64,000 bases of DNA. Source: Pegoplata infirma (taxonomy: Eukaryota; Arthropoda; Insecta; Diptera; Anthomyiidae). Positions 31,901-41,760 of the stretch are shown piece after piece (position 1 is the first letter of the stretch; each line of letters opens with the position of its first letter). The position numbers and the translations under genes were made by a program. Where the stretch lies: NCBI GenBank assembly GCA_963921195.1, contig OY992536.1, positions 330,849,038 to 330,913,037 of the forward strand, in the 5' to 3' direction. Under the pieces are notes generated by a model. That model searched no databases, had not been told where the DNA came from, and saw only the letters and a program-made list of their open reading frames with translations.

Positions 31901-34900
31901 TAAGAATTCCAGAACAGAAAAAAAGAAACGGAAAGAAAAGGGGAACAAAGATAGAAAGAAAACGATCAGGATGTAAAAAAAGGGGAAAAAAAATCCTTGG
32001 GAAAATTTTTTTTAGAATTCAAAAAACTGCATCTCAAAAACTAAAATTGCAATAAAGTCATGGACATTTTCTAACCGAATGCCTCCTTATCATTTTCAAA
32101 GGAAAAAGTATTATCTTAAATTTTTTTTATAGAAAAATGTCTCATAATTCCAGATTTTATCAAATCTTATGAATATTTAATTTGTATTTTTGAATATTTT
32201 TGGAAATACGTATAATAAAACGGTGAAAAAAGTTAAGTTGATGATACAGACGGGTACTACATGTAGATACAATATAATATGAATATATATATAAATTACA
32301 CTACTCTACAAAAATCAACTTTTTTTGCACAGACTTCTGGAATATATTTTCTAAAGTATTTTGACCTCCTTAACAAGAACCTGTCATCATAAAAATGTTA
32401 TTAAATCGCTATTTCGAGATATACATATTTTTTGCGTTCCGAGCCCTCAAAACCAACAAATGACCTAATACCCAGCAAAAAATAAACGAAGTGGTTCAAA
32501 AAGAATTAGTAGTTTCACTACATACAAAGTAGCGATAGGTGCCGAACTTCATATTCCGTAGGAAGTACTTTTAAAATCACTTCCAAAAATGCTACAAACT
32601 AACAATAAAAACATCTTTTAGCAGTTCTTTGCTTAATGATTTTGAAGTACCTCTTTCATATGTTCTTAGGAATTAAATCAAATCAAATCAAATTAAATCA
32701 AATCACCATAACATATGAACTTCTTTTTCAACTGAAACACTTAGAATGGGGGTGACACACGAAGTTTGCAATTTTTTCTACATCCAGCTTCGAATAGATT
32801 TAGGTTTTGCAAAAATGGTGACAAAATTTTGTAATGGCATTTCATTTCTCTTTATTTAGAGCTTAAAAAATCGAAAAGACGAAAATCGATTATGGATAAA
32901 TTTTTCACATTTCATACAAGCAATTTGACGTTGAACTACCATTCTATATCTTATATCGAAAAAAGTTGGTCATAAATTAAATAAATACATTTACAAACTA
33001 TTATTAAAGATTGTTTAAGCTTTTTAGAAAATTGAGGTCTAGGCTTGTAGTCAGAACCAAGGTTGGCAATCGAAACGAATAACGGTATCGATATCGGTAT
33101 TGGTATCGTTTTTTTATTTATTTCGGTATCGGTTACGGTATTTGAGTTGAATCGGTTACGGTATTACCGATACCGAAACGTCAATACCGGTGCGTACCGG
33201 TATTATCGAAAAAATGCTAAAAGTATAAAAAAAACGTATAAAAACTTTAAAAAAAATTTTAAAAACAAGTAGAAAAGTTAAATTCGACTTGGATGAGTCC
33301 ATCAATACCCTCCACAATGCCCTTCTAAAGTGATAGTTAATTTTCTAACGTGAATCAAATTAACAATTTTGATTAGAAATATTTTATTTTGAGTAAAAAA
33401 CTTTTTTAGTCATTTTTTGAAAAAAAAAAAAAATTTGACAAATTTTTTGTTTTGAGTGTAAATTTTTTTTCGAGTGAAAATTTTTTTTTTTTGTTTTAGT
33501 ATAAAAATTTTTGTGAGTGACAGGAATACTTTGTAAAATATTTTCGTGAATTTTTTTAAAGCTGGTTTAACGGGTTTTTCAACAAGTGAATCTGAAGTTC
33601 ACGGTTCAGAAATTCACGGTTTTCTTAATAACTTTTGAACCACTGGACCGATTTGGCTGAAATTCAATACGAACCAGACCAGGGGAACGGCAAAGATATA
33701 TGCCAAGCTTCAGCATCCTCAGGATTGCTTTTCGAAAGTTAGCGTGTTTTATTTATGTCGAAAATTCACGAAAACCCGTTGCTGAAATTCAGTCTTTTGC
33801 TCATAACTTTTGAATGTATTTCCCTCCCGCATCGAGGGTAAAGTAAAACCCCAACAAATTACATATTTCATCTTATTTCTAGGCAACCAAGTTTTTTTTG
33901 TTGGTGTTATCTATTTGGAAAAATAGGTATTTCCTGTCTAGACAAGATCACATTCAAAAATATTGCAAACAATTTTTTTCGCGAGTTATAGGACTTTTAT
34001 GGACGATTTCTACGAGTTAAGCCACTTCAAAAAATTATGCTATGGTGGAAAACCCCCTGTATATATCAAAAAAATCCTTGGCCACCCACATCAGGGATTA
34101 AATAAAAATCCCCAAAAAACTATACGATACAAAAGGGGTTCAGAAAGTTTCTATTGGGAGTCAAAATGAATCCATAAAAATTTCGTGAAAATCAATAATT
34201 TCCTTTTGCTCTCGCATTGCGATTTAAGTGGCTTATTTTAAATTTTTTTGTAAAAAAATATGGTTTTTAAGAAAAACCATTTCAATACCGGTATGTACCG
34301 ATACCGAAGGAAAAGGTTTTTGGATACCGGTATCCAATACCAAAACTGAGTTTCGGTATTGGTATTGGTACCGGTATTCGATTTAAAGGGTTTTGAAACG
34401 GATAACGGTATTGAAAAGGTATCGATTGCCAACATTGGTCAGAACAAACTGGTGTATCGATTCGCCGTGAATTTTTATAGTTTTGTGATGTTTATAATTA
34501 CTCCTTTTTTAATTCGAAGTATATACGTTTGATTACACAGGGCAACACTTTTTTTTGCCCCAGGGCAACACTTTTTTTTTGCCTCAGGGCAACACTTTTT
34601 TTGCGATTTGCTCGCGAACGCGAGCTGATGGAAACAATTGGATAACAGATTCGGAATCAGCACACTAAAATCCATATAAATCAGTTGTCAAAGGTCAGGC
34701 AAATTGAAAAAGTTCAAATTTTGTGAACCTGTGTTATCAATGAAATTAATTTTTCTATCACGTAAGGTTTTTAAGATATTCGCGTTTGAATATTGAAATA
34801 TTTGGGTCTCCTCTGTAACGCATTCTTAAGTTGCTCAAACACAATAGTACTCGATTTAGTTAAAATAAGACATCTTTATTCCAAATCTGGTATCCAAATT

Positions 34901-37833
34901 TTTCTATCGCGTACTGTTTTTGAAATATTGGCGTTTGAAAAACTCAAACTCCACTGTTGCGCACTTTTATATTCTTTATAAATCACACTAAAATTTTTAA
35001 ACGCGAATATCTCAAAAACAGAACATGCTTAAAAAATTTGGATTGCAGTTTTGGAATCAGGAAGTCCATTTTATATGAAATCAAATCCTATTTGGTGGGA
35101 GCAACGTAAGAATACGTAACAGTGGACCCCTAAAAGTGCTAAAATATTGTTTATTTTTTTTTACTTTTTAACAGCGAATATCTCAAAAAATCTAGAAAAA
35201 TTTGAACGGTAGATTTGGAAGCAGGAGACCAAAATCTACAAGGACCAGTTAGAAATTTCACTGGGAGGTTTTTGCTGTCGAACAGTGTTTTTAGTGTAAA
35301 TATTACAAAAAAAATACTCTTTCAATCAATCTAACAAAAATAAGTGAAAAAAGAACTACTAATTTAGAAGTTCTAAATCACCAAATAAAAATGACATAAT
35401 CACACCCAAAATGCCAAGAAATATGTACTTCTAAAGAAGTGATGAAAAAAGCGCTTCCAAAAAGTCAAGTTATATTAACATCCGGATCACTACTTCAGAA
35501 GTTGTGATAAAAATGTTAATATATATGTACAATGTACATAATAAACACTAGTGATATATGTTATACTTAAGTGTCAATCTTTCGCCACTGAAAAGTGGCG
35601 AAAAAAAGAACATACTTTGTGTGTCACGCCCATATTAAATTCATCAATGTTTCAGTTGCCAAGAAATATGTACTTCTAAAGAAGTGATGAAAAAAGCGCT
35701 TCCAAAAAGTCAAGTTATATTAACATCCGGATCACTACTTCAGAAGTTGTGATAAAAATGTTAATATATATGTACATTGTACATAATAAACACTAGTGAT
35801 ATATGTTATACTTAAGTGTCAATCTTTCGCCACTGAAAAGTGGCGAAAAAAAGAACATACTTTGTGTGTCACGCCCATATTAAATTCATCAATGTTTCAG
35901 TTGAAGAAGAAGTACATCTGGTTCATAAGTTGTGGTGAATTTTGTAGTGAATGGTAAGCTCTTTTTTTGCTGGGTATTGGATAAATTATAATAATTTTGA
36001 ACCAAAACTGCATATTTTTTTCAAAACTCATTGAAAATTTTTATGGTGACGGATTCGTGTTAAAGACGCCAAAATACTTTCAAAAATGTATTCTAGAAGT
36101 CTCTGCAAAAAAGTTGACTTTTGTTAAGTAATGTAATCGATAAATAATTATGTTACATTGTGTTGTTGGTTTAGTTAGGCTAAACTATAAATATTTTAAA
36201 ATAATCGTGATTAAAAATTCAAAAACGATCGATTTGTAAAAATTTTTACAAAACTTAAAATTAAATTGAGGAATTATGGAAGTTAACGTGTCGTTTTTTT
36301 CGTTTTGATACATGTTAACAATCAAAGGCCTTTTATTATTTTGATCCCATAGCAAACCACAAAATTGGTTTATTCTATGTTTACTTACCCTCGTCTTGTA
36401 TCTGTCTTGGACTCCACAACAACACCCTCCATTAGACCCGAAAAGTCCGCTTTCAAACCCATTAGTGTAGCTTGAGTACTAACTGCTTCTGCCAGTAATG
36501 AAAGATTTGTGCCTTTTATAGCTGAAATTGGAATTACTTGTACATCACCTCCGTACTCTTCTAATGCCAAACCAATTTGTGATAGTTCTTGTTTTGTTTT
36601 TTCCTAAATTATAGAAAAATAATTTAAGCAAATAAAATCAATAAAATAATTTATAAATACTAACGATATTAGCCTCCGGCTTATCAATTTTGTTAATGGC
36701 CACAATAATAGGAACTATTCAAAAAAATATATTGTTGTTAAAAGTTCATAAGTAGTGACATGAAAAACAAAATGCAAATACCATGAGCTTCTTTTGCCAA
36801 AGATATGACCTCTTTAGTTTGAGCCATAACGCCATCTTCGGCGGCCACGACTAAAACAATTATGTCCGTAGCAACTGCACCTCGTGCTCTCATAGAACTA
36901 AACGCTGCATGTCCGGGTGTATCTAGAAATGTCACCCTTTCTCCATTTTCAAGTGTCACTGTAAAGGCACCAATATGTTGTGTGATACCGCCGGCTTCAC
37001 CTGAGGCCACATCTGCGCCACGCAAGGAATCTAATAATGTTGTTTTGCCATGATCTACATGACCCATTACTGTGACCACCGGTGGCCGTGATTTTAAAAG
37101 ATCTATAGATGCTGGAGGTCTTGGTGCTACGTCCTTATCTTTGCTCTCCATTTCTGGCAAAATATTTGTCGGTGCGGCTACAATACGCACTCTAGCGCCA
37201 AGCTTTTTCACAATTTCCTGTATTATCTTAATATCATGGAGCTGAGCAGAAGGTTCAATATTATCGGCATCTTTAACAAACAGCATCGCTTCCTGAACAT
37301 CCTCTAAAAGAAAATAGTTTTTCTCGTATTAATTATTGCATTAAAATATAGTATGCATTTTAATCGTATGTACATACCCAATGGACGTTCAATCGATTTG
37401 GACAACTGTTCTACGGTCATATGACGCCATATTTCTACTACACCTGGCAAATCTGTAGAGATTTTCTTTTTGGGAGAATATTCTATAATTTTGGGAGATT
37501 TCTAAAATCCACGTTAATACGTTGGCGACAATGTGAGATTTTATAATCATTTTGCTTACTTTTTCTTCAGCTGTTTTCCGCCTTTTCCAACGGATTTCAC
37601 AGGTATGTAGAAATCTAGCATGTCTCAAGTGCATCAGATTAAGGTTAGACACCCCCGGTGAAAACCGGCGAACGGAAGAGCTGAAATTAAACAGAAAAAT
37701 ATAAATGTTTTATACTAATGCCTTGTTTTTATTTGGAACTATTATAGATATCACCAATTTGTATGCACATTGTGAATCTTTTAAATTGATTAAGATTTTC
37801 TTTGAAATTTTACCGAATTACTGCTGAAAACAT
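28771..37833 (-). CDS. mIF2: Mitochondrial translation initiation factor IF-2 (spliced gene, nine coding exons)
   Basis: This GTPase brings formyl-Met-tRNA to the mitochondrial small ribosomal subunit and promotes subunit joining in the matrix. I joined nine exons: 37814-37833, 37560-37680, 37378-37501, 36782-37303, 36665-36714, 36389-36603, 29730-29934, 29005-29662 and 28771-28943. The model encodes about 695 residues, close to the 727 of human MTIF2. The start [20 protein letters not shown] is basic and acid-free, as a mitochondrial presequence should be. The G motifs are GHVDHGKT (169-176), GGITQHIG (193-200), DTPGH (216-220), NKID (270-273) and SAIK (306-309). Domain II, a charged linker, domain III and the C-terminal domain follow. 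Every junction is GT-AG and keeps frame, with no stops. One intron is about 6.45 kb and full of repeats; the others are 58-133 bp. The short first exon is the least certain part. Confidence 0.95.
29005..29662 (-). CDS. mIF2: mIF2 coding exon 8 (linker and domains III-IV)
   Basis: This exon of 658 bases encodes residues 420-638. It opens with a highly charged helical stretch ([20 protein letters not shown]). Domain III follows ([36 protein letters not shown]), then the first part of the C-terminal tRNA-binding barrel ([20 protein letters not shown]). The exon ends with a GTGAGT donor after one base of Gly 639. Confidence 0.97.
29730..29934 (-). CDS. mIF2: mIF2 coding exon 7 (domain II)
   Basis: Completes Gly 351 and encodes residues 352-419, including [19 protein letters not shown] and [20 protein letters not shown]. 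This is the beta-barrel domain II of IF2. The exon ends in phase 0 with a GTATTT donor; the following intron is 67 bp. Confidence 0.96.
29958..31110 (+). repeat. GGAGGGTATAAAA-family fragment interrupted by a mariner-like element
   Basis: The stretch 29958-30085 includes the 'cagacagacggacggacat' block, and 31066-31110 includes 'tatatactttatggagtcc' and 'gatatttcgatg'. These match consecutive parts of the repeats at 6900-7110 and 58560-58650. The element at 30086-31065 separates them. Confidence 0.6.
30086..31065. mobile_element. Mariner-like foldback MITE (CAGGGTGATTCAGT ends, TA TSD)
   Basis: It opens TA|CAGGGTGATTCAGTTACGAC and closes TGACTGAATCACGCTG|TA (TA at 30084-30085 and 31066-31067). 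The two halves are inverted copies for most of their length, including 'cttggcttatttcatgaaa' and 'gaccatcccc' blocks. TIRs starting CAGGGTG with TA flanks fit mariner-type elements. No transposase is present. Confidence 0.85.
31110..31545 (-). mobile_element. CCCAGTCAGAAA-family element, truncated copy 4
   Basis: Reverse-strand sequence begins GTCAGTCAGAAAAATA at 31545 (TA at 31546-31547) and continues with family motifs such as 'tcatcaaagcgctttaaaa'. The opposite TIR (CCCAAGCAGAAA) is missing, so the copy is cut short near 31110, where A/T-runs begin. Confidence 0.65.
33058..34437. mobile_element. hAT-like element, perfect TSD GTCAGAAC, third level
   Basis: The ends are CAAGGTTGGCAATCGAAACG at 33058 and TCGATTGCCAACATTG ending at 34437, flanked by GTCAGAAC (33050-33057 and 34438-34445). 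Multiple 'cggtatcggtat' and 'taccgataccg' motifs form inverted subterminal arrays at 33080-33210 and 34280-34420. The interior from about 33268 is a GGAGGGTATAAAA-family repeat fragment. Confidence 0.88.
34540..34600. repeat. Short tandem repeat of a 24-bp GGGCAACAC unit
   Basis: Two and a half head-to-tail units of 'agggcaacactttttttt' plus 'gccyc' lie here. Translation artefacts (repeating CCPEAKKK) on the minus strand come from this array and are not a gene. Confidence 0.6.
35413..35902. repeat. Near-identical 245-bp tandem duplication
   Basis: Positions 35413-35657 are repeated at 35658-35902 with about one visible difference (tacaatgtac against tacattgtac near 35528 and 35773). The unit includes a small hairpin, 'cgccactgaaaagtggcg'. 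The high identity points to a recent event, or to an assembly duplication. Confidence 0.9.
36389..36603 (-). CDS. mIF2: mIF2 coding exon 6 (G5 motif, end of G domain)
   Basis: It encodes residues 280-350 and two bases of Gly 351. It contains [17 protein letters not shown], in which SAIK is the G5 motif, and ends at ESKTDTRR. The donor GTAAGT at 36388 opens the 6.45-kb intron. The next exon resumes the same conserved 'G..TTAI..RGTLRKG' context. Confidence 0.95.
36665..36714 (-). CDS. mIF2: mIF2 coding exon 5 (G4 motif microexon)
   Basis: A 50-base exon between introns of 67 and 61 bp. It encodes [16 protein letters not shown], which contains the guanine-specificity motif NKID. It is flanked by an AATAG acceptor and a GTTAGT donor. 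It is too short to stand out as an open reading frame. Confidence 0.93.
36782..37303 (-). CDS. mIF2: mIF2 coding exon 4 (G1-G3 motifs)
   Basis: The largest upstream exon, 522 bases, completes Glu 89 and encodes residues 90-262. It holds the P-loop GHVDHGKT, switch I GGITQHIG and switch [10 protein letters not shown]. It ends at KEAH with one base of the following Val codon. The donor is GTATTT. All expected nucleotide-binding residues are present, including the switch II histidine needed for GTP hydrolysis in translational GTPases. Confidence 0.96.
37378..37501 (-). CDS. mIF2: mIF2 coding exon 3 (IF2 N-terminal motif)
   Basis: The intron before it (37502-37559) is 58 bp and the one after (37304-37377) is 74 bp with a GTATGT donor. 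It encodes residues 48-88, including [20 protein letters not shown]. That matches the short conserved 'VVEIW..MTV..LA..M' segment before the G domain in mitochondrial IF2 proteins. Confidence 0.92.
37560..37680 (-). CDS. mIF2: mIF2 coding exon 2 (presequence)
   Basis: Acceptor TTTAATTTCAG precedes 37680 and donor GTAAGC follows 37560. It encodes residues 8-47, ending KRRKTAEEK. The segment is rich in Arg and His with few acidic residues before the TAEEK end, as expected for a matrix-targeted N-terminus. Confidence 0.85.
37814..37833 (-). CDS. mIF2: mIF2 coding exon 1 (start codon, presequence)
   Basis: Only 20 coding bases: six codons (MFSAVI) plus two bases of an Arg codon completed in exon 2. 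The donor is GTAAAA at 37813. It was chosen because the next exon opens at an AG acceptor in the matching phase and no in-frame ATG lies between that acceptor and the conserved region except an internal Met. The combined sequence makes a typical mitochondrial targeting peptide. An alternative start in exon 2 (LMHL, about 37632) would give a weaker presequence. Confidence 0.75.
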
Positions 37834-37905
37834 TTCTTTACGTAAAAAATCAAAAAAAAAAAATGTTCTTTGCTTTTGAAGTGCATTCATACATGAATGA
37901 TAACA

Positions 37906-37915
37906 AACAGCTGAT
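37906..37915 (-). promoter_or_regulatory. Core-promoter E-box (ATCAGCTGTT) upstream of mIF2
   Basis: The minus strand reads ATCAGCTGTT about 75 bases upstream of the mIF2 start codon. This matches the AWCAGCTGTT E-box enriched in Drosophila housekeeping core promoters. No TATA box is obvious nearby. The position suits a short 5' UTR, but the transcription start was not determined. Confidence 0.5.
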
Positions 37916-38089
37916 ATTATTTAATACCCCAACAGGGTAACACAATATGTTTGCTATTATATGGTTGATGTCTTAACTGCAAGAACAATAATTGCTGTTG
38001 GTTTGAACGGCAATAGTTTGGAGACAAAAATAAAGCATACTTTGAGGGAATTGAAAATACAACTCTGTTGGTTCGTTGAATGAAATATG

Positions 38090-38451
38090 TCAGTTTATTT
38101 TTTGGCGGTCTTAATAAATATCGTGTTTTTTTAGTTGATCAAGTGCTTTAAAATAAATATAAATAAATAAGTTAAAAATTGCGTATTTATAAATCATTGC
38201 AAGTGAAAAATGTGTTTAGTTCAGTGAAATAAAGAAAAAATTGTAAAATTTCTGTAAATGATTAAAAGCTCTTAAATTAATTACATATATCTTCGATAGT
38301 ACGAGATAAAAGAAATAATGAAAAAATTAAGTGTAATCCAAATTGGAAAAAATGTATGCAATGTATTAAATGAAAATTGCAAAATAGCAGTTTACGGAGT
38401 AGTTTATATCTAAATTTTGCTGATCTATTGACTGAAAACCACTGAATGCAG
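38090..38451 (+). other. Candidate 5' noncoding exon of a divergent gene
   Basis: Downstream of a TCAGTT initiator-like motif (38090-38095) the sequence is A-rich and repeat-free, with 'aagtgaaaaatg' and 'cagtgaaataaag' phrases common in fly 5' leaders. It ends in a strong donor, GCAG|GTAAGC, at 38451/38452. A 31-codon open frame starts at 38318 (MKKLSVIQIGKNVCNVLNEN). No downstream coding exon is in the window, so this remains a suggestion based on promoter divergence and the splice site. Confidence 0.25.
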
Positions 38452-38894
38452 GTAAGCACCCAAAAAATAAAACAATATGACTCCCCTTTATTAAAAAAAA
38501 TTAAGAAGAAGCCTTGTTGGCGGACATTGCTTTAATGTCATTGTTTAGAAATATGGATAATTTAGGTGAGTTCAAAAAAGAAAACAGAAGTTGTCATCGG
38601 CCCATCGTTTCTAATTTATGGGCCTCCAAAGTTTGGATATCGAGTTCGATAAATCTTGTCCAATAATGGTGAGATCAGACCAAGATAGGGTTCATCCGAA
38701 AACTAATTCAAATACCTTTAATTTGAAATTTTAAAAAAATTTTGATTTATTAACCCATTGTGGCACATTACCAAATTTAAAATTTTCCAACCGAAGTTTG
38801 AATGTTAGGCTTTAATTTAAGCTTTTATTTGTTCATTTAACCCTTATAGAATTGGAGTTATTAACTGTTGAACATTGGAAAACATATTAAAATA
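38452..38894. other. Unassigned stretch
   Basis: No gene or bounded repeat was recognised. If the candidate exon to the left is real, this is the start of its first intron. Confidence 0.35.
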
Positions 38895-39118
38895 TGTATA
38901 CCAGACCTCTGGGCAGTTTATTTTTTGCCTCAAAAGTGACGGTTTTTTCAGGCCTTAAAAATTTCAAACTCCATTTATTAAATCCATCCTCTACGCCTTA
39001 GAAAGCTTTTTGGATATCAGGCGTTTATACCCAATTCACACCTGAGGTGAAATCTCGTGCGAACGAGATTTCGATCATATGGTTGTGTATAAAATGATTC
39101 AGACCATATGATCGAAAT
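38895..39118. repeat. Uninterrupted paralogue of the 7-kb element's target
   Basis: Positions 38895-39000 match 42834-42939 and 39001-39118 match 50091-50208, both at high identity. The sequence is continuous here, with a single TTA at 38998-39000. At the second locus a 7,148-bp element sits at that point between two TTA copies. This locus is therefore a related empty site. The repeat itself includes an inverted pair around 'accatatgatcg'. Confidence 0.88.
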
Positions 39119-39646
39119 ATAGGCCTTTATAGCCTATTCACATCTAGCGAAAATATTGCAGATTTAAGCTGAAATCTGCCTTAAAAATAATTATTTTATC
39201 TTTCAAACTGCATTAGGCGTATTTTGTTGGCATAATTATCAGTGTTCTACCATACAAAGTTCACATTAGTGTTAACGCTCAAAATTCTAGAAGTTAAAAA
39301 TTAACTTGCATACATTGTGAATGATTCTCTTATTGTTAATGGCTCTCTTTGGTATTAATAAAAAGATAAATGTTTTTGTGTTGCTTTCAAGCTAAATTGC
39401 ATTTAATAAACTAATTTTATTAATATTTCATCGAAAATGCGTTATATTTTACAAAACTATTCCAAACGACGCACATTGGGTTCAAATGATGTCAAAGTGG
39501 CGATTAATTGAAATTTATAAATAAAGTTTTTGTTATAAAATTTGGTATGGGGTAAAAGAAGATAAAATTCTGCAACACTTGTTATCAAAATCAATCAACT
39601 AAGTTTTTTACTTTTTTTTCGGTGAGCTGTCAAAGTTAACAAATTA
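39119..39646. other. Unassigned stretch
   Basis: AT-rich sequence without recognisable coding potential or element ends. A T-run and an 'aatta' step precede the foldback element that follows. Confidence 0.35.
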
Positions 39647-40565
39647 CACAGGCACACAAAAAAAAAAAAGTGGCCAGACCCAGAGGGTAGACCCAGTTAT
39701 TTCTAGGTTTTTGGGGTCGCTGAATCCGAATGTGCCCATAAAAAATCATTTCAATTGCCAGTTTTTCCCCTACCGCCCCCCATTAACCCCCGGGAGGATT
39801 GATTTTTAACTGTCATACATAATTAAAATTAATGTGCACTTTTATGTTCAATTGCCAGCTAAACCCTAAAATGATAACAAAAAAATTATGTGACACTTCC
39901 CTCAACCCCTAGCACGCCCTTACAACCCCCTGAAGGGGGATGAATTTTGAGTGTTTATACAAAATTAATATGTATATGGATTTCTATGTTTTTTGGACCG
40001 CTAAAACCGAATATGACTACAAAAAGTGTATAATACCCCTCCTAAACTCCCTAGTACCCCTCGCTACACCTTACAGGGGATTTAATTTTGATTAAATTTG
40101 ATTAAAGTTTTAATGAAAATTTCAAAATTAAATCCCTTATAGGGCGTAGTAAGGGGTGCTAGGGAGTGAGGGAGGGGAATTATACATTTTTTGTAGTCAT
40201 ATTCGGTTTTAGCGGTCCAAAAAACATAGAAATCCATATACATCTTAATTTTGTATAAACACTCAAAATTCATCCCCCTTCAGGGGGTTGTAAGGGCGTG
40301 CTAGGGGTTGAGGGAAGGGTCACATAATTTTTTTGTTGTCATTTTAGGTTTCAGCTGCCAAAAAAACATAAAAGTACACATTCATTTTAAGTTTCTATGA
40401 GAATTAAAAGTCAATCCTCTGGGGGGTTATAGGGGGGCGGTAGGGGGAAAACTGGCAATTGAAATGATTTTTAATGGTCATATTCGGATTCAGCGGCCCC
40501 AAGAACCTAGAAATAACTGGGTCTACCCTCTGGGTCTGGCCACTTTTTTTTTTTGTGTGCCTGTG
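39647..40565. mobile_element. Foldback element with CACAGGCACAC ends, TTA-flanked
   Basis: It begins TTA|CACAGGCACACAAAAAA and ends TTTTTGTGTGCCTGTG|TTA. The arms are inverted copies through to a centre near 40106, with matching 'agacccagttatttctagg' and 'ccccctga/tcaggggg' blocks. The TTA duplication suggests a PIF/Harbinger-type MITE. A 63-codon minus frame at 40082-40273 spans the palindrome and is not a gene. Confidence 0.85.
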
Positions 40566-40959
40566 TTATTGCAGTTTTTGAAAAAAGTAAAAAAATTAAA
40601 TTTTTTTACAATTTAAGCGATTATTAGTGGTATTAAGTCTTTTAAAAGAAAATCTTTTATAATGGAACCTTAAACACCAGGGATTAAGCTAAATTTTTAA
40701 ATTTTTTTTGTTTATAAAAATTGTGTCCCAATGTTTTTAATAATTTTTTTAAAAAGGGTCCAAAATTGGGATATTTTCCATTTTTAATGGGCCACACATA
40801 TTAAGTTAGTAATAGTTGGATTTAGTTTTGTGGATTTCAAAAAAGTATAGGATATCAGCTTTTATTTAAAAGAAAAAAAAGTACGGACAATGCCCGGCCC
40901 TTTTTTTTTATTCCCATTTTTGTGTAAAAAGTCTGGGTATCATTTATTAAACAAATCCA
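40566..40959. other. Unassigned stretch
   Basis: AT-rich with no recognised gene or element boundary. Confidence 0.35.
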
Positions 40960-41760
40960 TTATATGTGTGTTTATACCCTTCAACTACAGTATGGGCACA
41001 GACTAAATACAGACTCGACAGTAGAGTTTTTTAAGAAAAAATGGGGAAAAACTAAGCGATTTTAGGAGAAAACACTGCGGTTTTTAGTCCGTTTTACGCT
41101 AACATGACAACACTTTCTACGACTTAGGAGTGAGTGAAACAACAAAAACCGATCTGGCATCCATTTTTCTAATGGCGCGTTATATCAGTTTTCTCTTTCT
41201 AACCTAATTCGTAGAATAATTTGAAAATATTAACCATATGGTTCAGAACTACTTTTTTGACACCTGTCACTTATGTCGAGTCTGTATTAGTCTGTGGTAT
41301 GGGCTTACACTCACTTTGTCATTCCATATGTAACGCATCGAAATATGGGTCTAGGACCCAACAAAGTGTATATTATTGATCACTGATCGATTCTAAGACA
41401 TTCTGTGACTAACCGTGTGTCCGTCCGTCCGTCTGTTGTTGAGCACACCATAAAGTACATAAAACAAGAGCTAGAATCCTGAAGTTTGCCACAAATATGT
41501 ATAATGATCATAGGCCGGTTAAGTTCTTGAACTAGCAAAATCGGACCAGGGGGGAAAAAGTTCCCCCTTGAAGAACTAAACTATCCCAGAAAATTTTTTT
41601 TTTTACAAGTTTTATTTGTATATTTGTTCAATAAATGAAACATTTTAATGCCATATGAAGTTCATCGACCTAAATTTGGACCAAGGGGGATCAGGAATGC
41701 CAATTTTTTCGGTCCGCCCCTTTTTGGGGGCGTGTATAGAAAAAATAATTTAAATAATGA
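40960..41760 (-). repeat. GGAGGGTATAAAA-family repeat, reverse copy, with nested MITE
   Basis: Reverse-strand order matches 6590-7175: a 'cgccccctttt'-type patch near 41715, the 'gacggacggacac' block near 41430, 'atacactttgttgggtcc' near 41360, and the terminal region at 40970. A 299-bp MITE (40998-41296) splits it. Confidence 0.65.
40998..41296. mobile_element. Small TIR element, TSD GTATGGGC
   Basis: The ends are ACAGACTAAATACAGACTCG and its complement TTAGTCTGTG-terminated counterpart, flanked by GTATGGGC at 40990-40997 and 41297-41304. The 8-bp duplication and mirrored ends support a 299-bp non-autonomous element. Its superfamily is uncertain. Confidence 0.8.

Larger units (their letters stand above)
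32471..35974. mobile_element. CCCAGCAAAAAA-ended element, TA-flanked, second level
   Basis: It begins TA|CCCAGCAAAAAATAAACG and ends TCTTTTTTTGCTGGG|TA. Inverted internal blocks include 'caactgaaacacttag' near 32731 against the complementary sequence near 35895, and a 'gtgacacac' block on both sides. It contains a hAT-like element (33058-34437) and a 245-bp tandem duplication. Confidence 0.8.
32299..36133. mobile_element. TA-flanked foldback element, outermost of an intronic nest
   Basis: The left end is TA|CACTACTCTACAAAAATCAA and the right end GTTGACTTTTGTTAAGTAATG|TA. Subterminal sequences are mirrored, for example 'gcacagacttctggaat' near 32327 against 'tctagaagtctctgc' near 36090. The 32471-35974 element lies inside it. 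Confidence 0.75.
29935..36388 (-). other. Large mIF2 intron filled with nested transposable elements
   Basis: About 6,454 bp between a GTAAGT donor (36388) and a TTTTAAG acceptor (29935). All other mIF2 introns total about 0.5 kb. It holds a mariner-like foldback element (30086-31065), a truncated TA-family copy (31110-31545), and a nest at 32299-36133. The remaining sequence at 31546-32298 and 36134-36388 is AT-rich with no recognised content, apart from a purine-rich stretch at 31905-31995. Splicing must bridge several inverted repeats. Confidence 0.93.

Noticed and set aside
37389..37652. Single 87-codon exon reading through the first mIF2 introns
   Set aside because: The conserved IF2 sequence needs the 58-bp intron (37502-37559) removed. 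The read-through frame departs from the family at the donor site, and its start codon is GTG.
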